Notes under the pieces: generated by a model
Told to the model about the DNA's origin: nothing
Seen by the model: the letters and a program-made list of their open reading frames with translations, nothing else
Database searches by the model: none
Assembly (NCBI GenBank): GCA_035493495.1
Contig: DATJIG010000074.1
Span: 16,554 to 80,553, forward strand
Direction: 5' to 3'
Source: DATJIG01 sp035493495
GTDB lineage: Bacteria; Pseudomonadota; Alphaproteobacteria; SMXQ01
DNA: 64,000 nucleotides
Shown here: positions 57,053 to 64,000 of the stretch, one piece after another
How positions within the stretch are numbered: position 1 is the stretch's first letter
Layout: each line of letters begins with the position of its first letter
Translations under genes and position numbers: made by a program

Positions 57053-58072
57053 ATGCGCGTCTACTACGATCGCGATGCCGATGTGAATCTGATCAAGGGC
57101 AAGAGGGTGGCCATCGTCGGCTACGGCAGCCAGGGTCACGCCCACGCTCTCAACCTCAAGGACTCGGGCGTGAAGGACGTCGTCGTCGCGCTGCGCCCCG
57201 GCTCGGCGACCGCGAAGAAGGCCGACGTGGCGGGCCTCAAGGTCTTGACGCCGGCCGAGGCCGCGAAGACCTCGGATGTGGTGATGATCCTCGTCCCCGA
57301 CGAGCTGCAGGCATCGCTGTGGAAGGACGAGCTGCGCGACAACATGAAGAAGGGCGCGGCGCTTGCGTTCGCCCACGGCTTCAACATCCACTTCAAGCTG
57401 ATCGAGCCGCGTCCCGACCTCGACGTGTTCATGGTTGCGCCGAAGGGCCCGGGCCACACCGTGCGCTCCGAGTACCAGAAGGGCGGCGGCGTGCCCTGCC
57501 TGATCGCGGTGGCGCAGGACGCGTCGGGCTCCGCCCATGACGTCGGCCTGTCCTACGCCTCCGCCATCGGCGGCGGCCGCTCGGGCGTGATCGAAACCAC
57601 CTTCCGCGAGGAATGCGAGACCGATCTCTTCGGCGAGCAGGTCGTGCTGTGCGGCGGTCTCACCTCGCTGATCCAGGCCGGCTTCGAGACGCTGGTCGAG
57701 GCCGGCTACGCGCCGGAGATGGCGTACTTCGAGTGCCTGCACGAGGTGAAGCTGATCGTCGACCTCATCTACGAGGGCGGCATCGCCAACATGCGCTACT
57801 CGATCTCCAACACGGCCGAGTACGGCGACTACACCCGCGGCCCGCGGATCGTCGACGCCCAGACCAAGGCCGAGATGAAGAAGATCCTGTCGGAGATCCA
57901 GACCGGCAAGTTCGCCCGCGACTGGGTGCTCGAGAACCAGGCCGGTCAGCCGAGCTTCAAGGCCATGCGCCGCGCCTCCGCAGAGCATCCGATCGAGCAG
58001 GTCGGCGAGAAGCTCCGCGCGATGATGCCGTGGATCGCCAAGAACAAGCTGGTCGACAAGACCCGCAACTGA
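57053..58072 (+). CDS. ilvC: Ketol-acid reductoisomerase (class I)
   Basis: A 339-residue enzyme converting acetolactate to dihydroxy-isovalerate with NADPH and Mg2+. The cofactor loop GYGSQGHAHALNLKDSG is near residues 24-40, and the metal-binding region includes ETTFREECETDLFGEQ near 180-195 and the Glu in YFECLHE. Length matches the short, class I form. It is followed by a good terminator. Confidence 0.97.
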   Translation: MRVYYDRDADVNLIKGKRVAIVGYGSQGHAHALNLKDSGVKDVVVALRPGSATAKKADVAGLKVLTPAEAAKTSDVVMILVPDELQASLWKDELRDNMKKGAALAFAHGFNIHFKLIEPRPDLDVFMVAPKGPGHTVRSEYQKGGGVPCLIAVAQDASGSAHDVGLSYASAIGGGRSGVIETTFREECETDLFGEQVVLCGGLTSLIQAGFETLVEAGYAPEMAYFECLHEVKLIVDLIYEGGIANMRYSISNTAEYGDYTRGPRIVDAQTKAEMKKILSEIQTGKFARDWVLENQAGQPSFKAMRRASAEHPIEQVGEKLRAMMPWIAKNKLVDKTRN

Positions 58073-58098
58073 CGCCGACGCCTCGACGTCGAACAAAG

Positions 58099-58134
58099 AG
58101 GGCGGGACCTAACAAGGGATCCCGCCCTTATTTT
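58099..58134 (+). terminator. Rho-independent terminator after ilvC
   Basis: AGGGCGGGA (58099-58107) pairs with TCCCGCCCT (58120-58128) across a 12-base loop, and TATTTTAT follows. It begins 26 bases after the ilvC stop. Confidence 0.88.
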
Positions 58135-58152
58135 ATCGCGCGGCCGGGGAGA

Positions 58153-58558
58153 TCAGCCGCACGAGCGCTGCGTGTCGGCCTTTCCGATCAGCCGTTGAAC
58201 GAGATCGATCAGCTCCAGCGGTATCACGGGCTTGCGCAGCGAGCCGCTCGCGCCCTGCATGACACTGCTCTTGAGCTAGAGATAGCCGGGCCCCTGAATG
58301 CGCTCGCCCATCGTCACCACCGGCAGCGACGGCAGATCCCTTTTCACGTGACGCAGCACCTCGAACCCGTCGCGGATCGACAAGAAGCGGTCGGTGACGA
58401 CGAGATCAGGCGGCTGCCGGTCGATGTGGGACAGCGCCTTGGGCGAGCTTGCGAACGCGTGCACCGTGTATCCCGCGCAGGTGAGAAGGGTCGCGATAGT
58501 GGTGGTGAACGTGGTCGTCATCGACGATGACGATTGTGCCGAGGCGGTGGCTGGCCAT
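58153..58558 (-). pseudogene. Broken response-regulator receiver domain
   Basis: Read on the minus strand from ATG 58558, the start GTIVIVDDDHV is a receiver-domain N-terminus with its acidic pocket. A frameshift follows, after which TIATLLTCAGYTVHAF and DLVVTDRFL (with the phospho-acceptor Asp) continue in another frame. An in-frame TAG at 58276-58278 then interrupts the gene, yet the same frame carries on to GASGSLRKPVIPLELIDL, which has the conserved Lys-Pro, and ends at 58153. One frameshift plus one nonsense codon in an otherwise whole receiver domain marks a recent pseudogene. Confidence 0.75.
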
Positions 58559-58739
58559 GCGCGCGACCCTGCGGAACGCCGTCGCCTTGGTAAAGAACTC
58601 GAAAGGATGTGCGCGCCGGTGCGGAGGTATGTGCGCGGAGGTATGTCAGGCGAACGCATGCAGCGTCGCGCGCCGTCCTCGAAGGAAAGGCGGGAGGAAC
58701 ATGTGCTCCTCCCGCCCCCCGACGCGCGCCCGCTAGGGG

Positions 58740-59075
58740 TGGCGAACGGAACGCCTTGCCCCGTTCGCTGGCGCTGAGGATGCGCCGCGCGAACAGATGC
58801 TGCTGCGACTGCGGCGGCAGGTCCTGGTCGAGAAAGTCGGCGAAGCCCGAGATCGCGCCGAGCAGGTTGTTGAAGTCGTGGGCGATCCCGCCGGCGAGCT
58901 GGCCGATCACCTCCATGCGGCTCGCCTGGTCGAGCTGGGCCTGGAGGCGCTGGCGCTCGCGGACGCCGGCGCGCCGCTGGGTGACGTCGAGGATCACCGA
59001 GATGATGCCGCCGTCCGGCAGCCGCGAACGGTGGATCTCGAGGTCGCGGATCTCGCAGTCGACCGCCCACTTCAT
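58740..59075 (-). pseudogene. Truncated histidine kinase fragment (PAS end plus DHp)
   Basis: The minus strand encodes the end of a PAS domain (DGGIISVILDVTQRR) and then a histidine-kinase dimerisation domain with the phospho-acceptor box GGIAHDFNNLLGAISGFADF. After LSASERGK the sequence stops resembling a kinase, and the ATP-binding domain is absent. The upstream end stops abruptly near 59076-59095, where an oppositely oriented LuxR-type fragment begins. No product with kinase activity is expected. Confidence 0.75.
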
Positions 59076-59095
59076 CGTGTGCAGGTCCGAGCGAC

Positions 59096-59338
59096 GTGCT
59101 GGCGGCCGACACGCTGGCGGCCAACAACTCGGCCGAAGGCGCGGTCGAGCGGCTGACGCCCCGCCAGCAGCAGGTCCTTGTCCGCCTCACGGCGGGCGCG
59201 TCGAACAAGGAGATCGGCCGCGATCTCGGGCTGTCGGAGATCACCGTGAAGCTCCACGTCCGCGCGATCTTCCGCAAGATCGGCGTCCGCAACTGCGCCG
59301 AGGCGACGGCGGTCGCGATCAAGGGCGGTCTGATCTAG
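59096..59338 (+). pseudogene. LuxR-type DNA-binding fragment of a response regulator
   Basis: An 80-codon open frame carrying a complete LuxR/NarL helix-turn-helix: LTPRQQQVLVRLTAGASNKE, then LGLSEITVKLHVRAIFRKIG. The receiver domain that should precede it is missing, and upstream sequence on this strand is the antisense of a kinase fragment. It could still be made as a stand-alone DNA-binding protein from GTG 59096, but no ribosome site is evident, so I treat it as a remnant. Confidence 0.65.
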
Positions 59339-59366
59339 GCACGCGCGCCGGCACTCCGGCCCGGGT

Positions 59367-60119
59367 TCACCCGAACGCGCGATAGAAAAAGATCGCCGTC
59401 ACCGTCGCGTTGACGCAGTTGATGAAGAACCGGATGCGCTTCGTGGGAACCCGGCGGGCGATCTGGGCACCGGCGTAGCCGCCGAGCGCCGCGGCCACCG
59501 CCATGACGGCGGCGTCCCCCCACCACACCAGTCCGGCGACCGCGAACGACACCACGGCGACGGTGTTCATCGAGCCGACCAGCAGCGTCTTTGCCGCGTT
59601 CATGGCGCGGAGGTCGCTGGCGCCGAACAAACTCCACACGGCGAGCGTCATCAGCCCGACTGCGCCGCCGAAGTAGCCGCCGTAGATCGCGAGGAAGAAC
59701 TGGGTGACGAACAAGCCGACCGGCCCGATTCGCACGAATTCCCGCAGCACCGCCGCCGCCTTGGGGCCGAACGCGAAAGCCAGGGTCGCAAGCAGGAGCA
59801 GCCAGGGGACGACGGAGTCGAACAGCCGCACCGGGGTGAGCAGCAGCATCATCGCGCCGATGAAGCCGCCGAAAATGCTGACCGGCAGCAGTTTCCTGAT
59901 CGAGACGCCGTGGACGTCGCGGAACTCGCCGATGTAGCCGAGCGAGCCGGTCACGGCGCCCGGGAACAGGGCGACGGTGCTGGTGGCGTTGGCGGCGACC
60001 GAGGGGACGCCGGTGAACACCAGCGCCGGGAACGTGACGAAGGTGCCGCCGCCCGCCGCCGAGTTCATCGCCCCCGCGACGAACGCGGCTGCGGCCAGCA
60101 GAAGATACGTACTGATCAA
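59367..60119 (-). CDS. TauE/SafE (YfcA-like) membrane transporter
   Basis: A 250-residue inner-membrane protein with about eight helices. The N-terminal repeat has GAMNSAAGGGTFVTFPALVF and the second repeat GGYFGGAVGLMTLAVWSLFG, characteristic of the TauE/SafE/YfcA family of anion exporters. It differs clearly from the TauE protein of the sulfide locus and is not next to sulfur genes. The substrate is unknown. Confidence 0.9.
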   Translation of the reverse strand: MISTYLLLAAAAFVAGAMNSAAGGGTFVTFPALVFTGVPSVAANATSTVALFPGAVTGSLGYIGEFRDVHGVSIRKLLPVSIFGGFIGAMMLLLTPVRLFDSVVPWLLLLATLAFAFGPKAAAVLREFVRIGPVGLFVTQFFLAIYGGYFGGAVGLMTLAVWSLFGASDLRAMNAAKTLLVGSMNTVAVVSFAVAGLVWWGDAAVMAVAAALGGYAGAQIARRVPTKRIRFFINCVNATVTAIFFYRAFG

Positions 60120-60400
60120 GAACTCCTCCGGGGGCGACGGGATGTGCGCGGGACCTCGCCGCGCGCCTGATGTCCGCGGCCTCCGTAGCTGGTCCTAACG
60201 TAGCTTGGTAGGCCACGCGAACCTGCCATAAATCCGCGCCAATCTCAGCCGATGCTGTCGCAGCTTGGTCACAAACGGCGGGCGACGCTTCGCTTCATCC
60301 CCTCGATATTCAATAAAAAATGACCCTTGATCTCCCCGTACCACCTTGCGAAGGGGCCGACCGGCGGCGTAAATAATAATGGTTAACCAGACCGGTCATG

Positions 60401-60415
60401 TTAAGCCGGTGTTAA
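60401..60415. promoter_or_regulatory. TTAA-N7-TTAA box (CtrA-like) among clustered palindromes
   Basis: TTAA at 60401-60404 and TTAA at 60412-60415 are separated by exactly seven bases and followed by C, matching the CtrA consensus of alphaproteobacteria. Just upstream are two 8-bp palindromes, GGTTAACC (60381-60388) and GACCGGTC (60390-60397). It lies 339 bases before leuA. Confidence 0.55.
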
Positions 60416-60584
60416 CTCTGAAAGTGGAACCTTTTCAATGCTGTCGTCGCGGCTTCCAAGGCGCGCCGGCAGGTCGAAAACGGCGGCCACGAGGCTGATG
60501 TCTGTCTGTGTGGTTGTCTTGTTGGTCTCGCCCCGTTGGTTGGGGGTGAGCCTGTCGGAGCCAAGGACGGCGAAACGAAAGATG

Positions 60585-60711
60585 ATGCGGATCGACGCAC
60601 ACGCACTGACCGGCACGACGCGCTTCGCGGCGCGTGCGGTCGCGCGCGCCGTCGTCCTCGCCACGCTGCGACTTACGGGCCCCTGAGCGTGCCTTGTCGG
60701 CCGTTCAGGGG
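60585..60711 (+). promoter_or_regulatory. Possible leuA leader peptide and hairpin
   Basis: A 33-codon frame (60585-60686) ends in VVLATLRLTGP, with three Leu codons among its last nine residues. Its stop lies inside the 5' arm of a hairpin: CCCCTGA (60680-60686) pairs with TCAGGGG (60705-60711), with an inner GCC/GGC pair. This is the geometry of translation-controlled attenuation, but there is no T-run, the ribosome site is weak, and leucine enrichment is modest. Confidence 0.35.
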
Positions 60712-60753
60712 GAGCGTACCCGTCGCAACCCGAATCGCAGCGAGAGACCCAGA

Positions 60754-62304
60754 ATGAGCCCGACCCAGAACAACGACCGCGTCATCATCTTCGACACCAC
60801 GTTGCGCGACGGCGAGCAGTCGCCCGGCGCATCGATGAACCTGGAAGAGAAGCTGCGCATCGCGCAGGCGCTCGCCGAGCTCGGCGTCGACGTCATCGAA
60901 GCCGGATTTCCGATCGCATCGAACGGCGACTTCGAGGCGGTGCGCGAAATCGCCCGCACCGTGAAGGGCGCCCGCGTCTGCGGCCTGGCCCGCGCCCAGA
61001 AGGGCGACATCGAACGCGCCGCCGAGGCGCTCAAGCCGGCCGAGTCGAAGCGCATCCACACCTTCCTCTCCACCTCGCCTCTGCACATGAAGTACAAGCT
61101 GCAGATGGAGCCGGAGCAGGTCTATCAGGCCGTCATCGACTCGGTGTCGTACGCACGCAACTTCGTCGACGACGTGGAGTGGAGCCCGGAGGACGGCTCG
61201 CGCACCGAGCACGACTTCCTGTGCCGCACCGTCGAGGCGGCGATCAAGGCCGGCGCCGGCACCATCAACATCCCGGACACCGTCGGCTACACGGTGCCCG
61301 AGGAGTTCGCGGCGCTGATCGCGATGCTGATGAATCGCGTGCCGAACATCGACAAGGCGATCATATCGGTGCACTGCCACAACGACCTGGGATTGGCGGT
61401 GGCCAATTCTCTGGCCGCGGTGCGCGCCGGCGCCCGTCAGATCGAGTGCACGATCAACGGACTCGGCGAGCGCGCGGGCAACGCGGCACTCGAGGAAGTC
61501 GTGATGGCGCTGCGCACGCGCAACGACATCATGCCGTTCAAGACTGGCATCAAGACGCAGAACATCACCAAGGTGTCGCGTTTGGTGTCGGGCGTCACCG
61601 GCTTCGCGGTGCAGCCCAACAAGGCGATCGTCGGCGCCAACGCGTTCGCCCACGAGTCGGGCATCCATCAGCACGGCATGCTGAAGCACGCCGGCACCTA
61701 CGAGATCATGAAGCCCGAGGACATTGGCCTCACCAAGTCGAACCTGGTGATGGGCAAGCACTCCGGCCGCCACGCGTTCCGCGCCAAGCTGAAGGATCTC
61801 GGCCTCGAGGTCGGCGACAATGCGCTCGAGGAGGCGTTCCGGCGCTTCAAGGAACTCGCCGACAAGAAGAAGGACATCTTCGACGAGGACATCATCGCCC
61901 TCGTCGACGATGAGGTGGTGCGGGCGAACGACCGCATCCAGCTGGTCAGCCTGAAGGTCGTGGCCGGCACCGAGGGGCCGCAGAGCGCCACGCTGAAGCT
62001 CGAGGTCGACGGCGAGCCGCGCTCGACGACGGCCCACGGCGACGGCCCGGTGGACGCGACGTTCCAGGCAATTCGCGAGCTTTTCCCGCACGATGCGAAG
62101 CTCAAGCTGTTCCAGGTCCATGCGGTCACGGCCGGCACCGACGCCCAGGCCGGGGTCACGGTGCGGCTCGAGGAGAACGGGCGGACGGTCAACGGCCAGG
62201 GGGCCGACACCGACACTTTGGTGGCGGCGGCGCGCGCTTATGTGAACGCGCTTAATCGGCTGTTAACCAAACGTGAGAAGAAAGTATCTGCGCAGTCCGC
62301 GTGA
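60754..62304 (+). CDS. leuA: 2-isopropylmalate synthase
   Basis: A 516-residue enzyme that condenses 2-ketoisovalerate with acetyl-CoA, the first committed step of leucine synthesis. The catalytic domain opens with FDTTLRDGEQSPGASMN (residues 13-29). The metal-binding HCHNDLGLA is near residue 207, and the C-terminal leucine-binding regulatory domain covers about 390-505. ATG 60754 follows GAGAGA; an open frame upstream is leader DNA. mreB starts 89 bases downstream. Confidence 0.97.
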   Translation: MSPTQNNDRVIIFDTTLRDGEQSPGASMNLEEKLRIAQALAELGVDVIEAGFPIASNGDFEAVREIARTVKGARVCGLARAQKGDIERAAEALKPAESKRIHTFLSTSPLHMKYKLQMEPEQVYQAVIDSVSYARNFVDDVEWSPEDGSRTEHDFLCRTVEAAIKAGAGTINIPDTVGYTVPEEFAALIAMLMNRVPNIDKAIISVHCHNDLGLAVANSLAAVRAGARQIECTINGLGERAGNAALEEVVMALRTRNDIMPFKTGIKTQNITKVSRLVSGVTGFAVQPNKAIVGANAFAHESGIHQHGMLKHAGTYEIMKPEDIGLTKSNLVMGKHSGRHAFRAKLKDLGLEVGDNALEEAFRRFKELADKKKDIFDEDIIALVDDEVVRANDRIQLVSLKVVAGTEGPQSATLKLEVDGEPRSTTAHGDGPVDATFQAIRELFPHDAKLKLFQVHAVTAGTDAQAGVTVRLEENGRTVNGQGADTDTLVAAARAYVNALNRLLTKREKKVSAQSA

Positions 62305-62393
62305 GCGGATCGCACAGGGATCTATAGGGGCGGCTCGACCGCTCGAAGTGCCGGCGGGGGCGATGGTCGCCCTCGCCGCGGAAGCGAGGTGCA

Positions 62394-63434
62394 ATGTTTT
62401 CTCGACTGTTGGGTTGGCTGTCCAGCGATATGGCCATCGATCTTGGTACTGCCAACACGCTCGTCTACGTGAAGGGGCGGGGAATCGTTCTCAACGAGCC
62501 GTCGGTCGTCGCGATCGCGACGGTGAAGGGCAAGAAGCAGGTTCTGGCCGTCGGTGACGAAGCCAAGATGATGCTGGGCCGCACGCCGGGGAACATCGAA
62601 GCGATCCGTCCACTCCGCGACGGCGTCATCGCCGACTTCGAGATCGCCGAAGAGATGATCAAGCACTTCATCCGCAAGGTGCACAACCGCCGCTCGTTCG
62701 CGAGCCCGCAGATCATCGTCTGCGTGCCGTCGGGTTCGACCGCGGTCGAGCGCCGCGCGATTCAGGAATCGGCCGAGTCGGCCGGCGCGCGCCGCGTGTT
62801 CCTGATCGAGGAGCCGATGGCCGCCGCGATCGGTGCCGGGCTTCCGGTCACCGAGCCGACCGGCTCGATGGTCGTCGACATCGGCGGCGGCACGACCGAG
62901 GTGGCCGTGCTCTCGCTCGGCGGCATCGTGTACGCGCGCAGCGTGCGTGTCGGCGGCGACAAGATGGACGAGGCGATCATCGCCTACATCCGCCGCAACC
63001 ATAACCTGCTCATCGGCGAAGGTTCCTCCGAGCGCATCAAGAAGGAGATCGGCTCCGCGTGCCCGCCCGCCGAGGGCGAGGGTCGCGTCATGGAGATCAA
63101 GGGCCGCGACCTGATGAACGGCGTGCCGAAGGAGCTGATCGTCTCCGAGCGCCAGATCGCCGAGTCGCTCGCCGAACCGGTGTCGGCCATCATCGAGGCG
63201 GTCAAGGTCGCCCTCGAGCACACCGCGCCCGAGCTCGCAGCCGACATCGTCGACAAGGGAATCGTGCTCACCGGTGGTGGCGCGCTCTTGTCGAATCTCG
63301 ATTACGTCCTACGTCATGCGACGGGCCTTCCGGTCTCGATCGCCGACGATCCGCTGTCGTGCGTCGTGCTCGGCACCGGCCGCGCGCTCGAGGAAATGCG
63401 CACGCTGAAGAACGTGCTCATGACCGCGTACTGA
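62394..63434 (+). CDS. mreB: Rod-shape actin homologue MreB
   Basis: A 346-residue actin-fold ATPase that forms membrane-bound filaments guiding lateral cell-wall synthesis. The N-terminal amphipathic segment MFSRLLGWLSS binds membrane. The phosphate-1 loop is MAIDLGTANT (residues 13-22), phosphate-2 is VVDIGGGTTEVAV near 163-175, and the adenosine loop is TGGGALLSNLD near 298. Its presence indicates a rod-shaped cell. mreC follows 29 bases later. Confidence 0.98.
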   Translation: MFSRLLGWLSSDMAIDLGTANTLVYVKGRGIVLNEPSVVAIATVKGKKQVLAVGDEAKMMLGRTPGNIEAIRPLRDGVIADFEIAEEMIKHFIRKVHNRRSFASPQIIVCVPSGSTAVERRAIQESAESAGARRVFLIEEPMAAAIGAGLPVTEPTGSMVVDIGGGTTEVAVLSLGGIVYARSVRVGGDKMDEAIIAYIRRNHNLLIGEGSSERIKKEIGSACPPAEGEGRVMEIKGRDLMNGVPKELIVSERQIAESLAEPVSAIIEAVKVALEHTAPELAADIVDKGIVLTGGGALLSNLDYVLRHATGLPVSIADDPLSCVVLGTGRALEEMRTLKNVLMTAY

Positions 63435-63463
63435 TGGAACGCCTGGGCTAGGGGGACCGGACC

Positions 63464-64000
63464 GTGAGGCTGCAGAAGACAGGCATCGTCGCCATCCTGC
63501 AGCCCATCCGCGCCTTGCTCGGACGCTTCGCCGTCGTCTCGCTGATGGCGGTGGCGTTCGCGCTGATGTTCATGGGCAAGGCCGACGTGGTGGTGGTGGA
63601 GCGCACGCGCACCGCCGTCGTCAACGCAACCGCCCCTCTGCTCGACGCGCTGTCCCGGCCGATCGCGACCGCGGTCGCCGGATATCACTACGTCACCGGG
63701 CTCGCCGACGCCTACAACGAGAACCAGCAGCTCAAGGCCGAGCTCGCGCGCCTGCGCGCGCTCGAGCAGACGGCGGCCAAGACGGCCGCCGAGAATCAGA
63801 TGCTGCGGGAGCTCACGCGTTACGTTCCCGACGGTTCGGCGAGCTTCGTCTCGGCGCGCGTCATCGGCGAAAGCGGCGGGCCGTTCGCCCGCAGCGTCCT
63901 GATCAACGCCGGCTCGAGCGACGGGCTCTCCCGCGGCCAGGCCGTGGTCAACGGCGACGGCCTCGTCGGACGCCTCACCGACGTCGGCGACAGTGCCGCG
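63464..64000 (+). CDS. mreC: Rod-shape protein MreC (3' end outside window)
   Basis: The first 179 residues of MreC are present and the frame is open to the window edge. GTG 63464 is preceded by GGGGGACC. A cytoplasmic N-terminus, one membrane helix (about residues 22-42), a periplasmic coiled coil (about 80-125, rich in Glu, Leu and Ala) and the start of the beta domain with INAGSSDGLSRGQAVVN are visible. MreC links MreB to the periplasmic wall-synthesis machinery. mreD and pbp2 would be expected next. Confidence 0.94.
   Translation, partial: MRLQKTGIVAILQPIRALLGRFAVVSLMAVAFALMFMGKADVVVVERTRTAVVNATAPLLDALSRPIATAVAGYHYVTGLADAYNENQQLKAELARLRALEQTAAKTAAENQMLRELTRYVPDGSASFVSARVIGESGGPFARSVLINAGSSDGLSRGQAVVNGDGLVGRLTDVGDSAA

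Larger units (their letters stand above)
60120..60753. other. Long leader region upstream of leuA
   Basis: 634 bases between the TauE-like gene and leuA. It contains an AT-rich stretch near 60302-60330, clustered palindromes with a CtrA-like box at 60381-60415, and a possible leader peptide and hairpin at 60585-60711. An 82-codon frame at 60438-60686 has no recognisable product. The leuA promoter is presumably here. Confidence 0.6.

Noticed and set aside
60438..60686. An 82-codon protein gene upstream of leuA
   Set aside because: It has no family resemblance, a weak ribosome site and composition of leader DNA. Only its last 33 codons are considered, as a possible leader peptide.

Overview
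The window reads as chromosome of a GC-rich alphaproteobacterium. Core genes support this: hflK-hflC-degP, serB/miaA back to back, ilvB-ilvN-ilvC, leuA followed by mreB-mreC, a BigR-type sulfide locus, and a TTAA-N7-TTAA (CtrA-like) box. No rRNA, tRNA, CRISPR array, transposase or integrase was found. The order (Rhodospirillales or Hyphomicrobiales) cannot be fixed from sequence alone.

Positions 1-25450 are a catabolic island. It holds an Fe3+/polyamine-type ABC permease (cut by the window edge), a Rieske oxygenase plus UbiD-like decarboxylase pair, a phytanoyl-CoA-dioxygenase-like enzyme, an SDR, an amidohydrolase, a hydantoinase/acetone-carboxylase-like operon, a dienelactone-hydrolase-like enzyme, a flavin reductase and a RutA-like flavin monooxygenase. 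Between these enzymes lie seven genes for exported Bug/TctC-type solute receptors, with no TctA or TctB membrane gene in the window. Two LysR regulators sit at divergent promoters, each with an inverted repeat in the gap. The third gene of the hyu operon fuses an acetone-carboxylase-gamma-like zinc ribbon to an isochorismatase-like domain whose nucleophilic Cys is replaced by Ser.

Positions 25514-39149 are a polysaccharide region. Two related GH16 glucanase-type enzymes, one Sec-type and one without signal peptide but with two CBM60-like modules, lie divergent to a Wzx/Wzy-type operon: WecG/TagA transferase, tyrosine autokinase, putative polymerase, WecA-like initiating transferase, flippase, GT32-like transferase, FAD oxidoreductase, and then an ATP-grasp ligase. 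No Wza exporter is present. mmsA follows, then about 0.7 kb of nested palindromic repeats.

Positions 41580-64000 are mostly housekeeping: thyX; a persulfide dioxygenase / BigR / rhodanese / TauE sulfide-detoxification locus; a ClC-family transporter; the Mrp/ApbC Fe-S carrier; hflKC and degP; serB and miaA; the branched-chain amino-acid genes; a wrecked two-component locus; a second TauE-like exporter; leuA; mreB; and the start of mreC.
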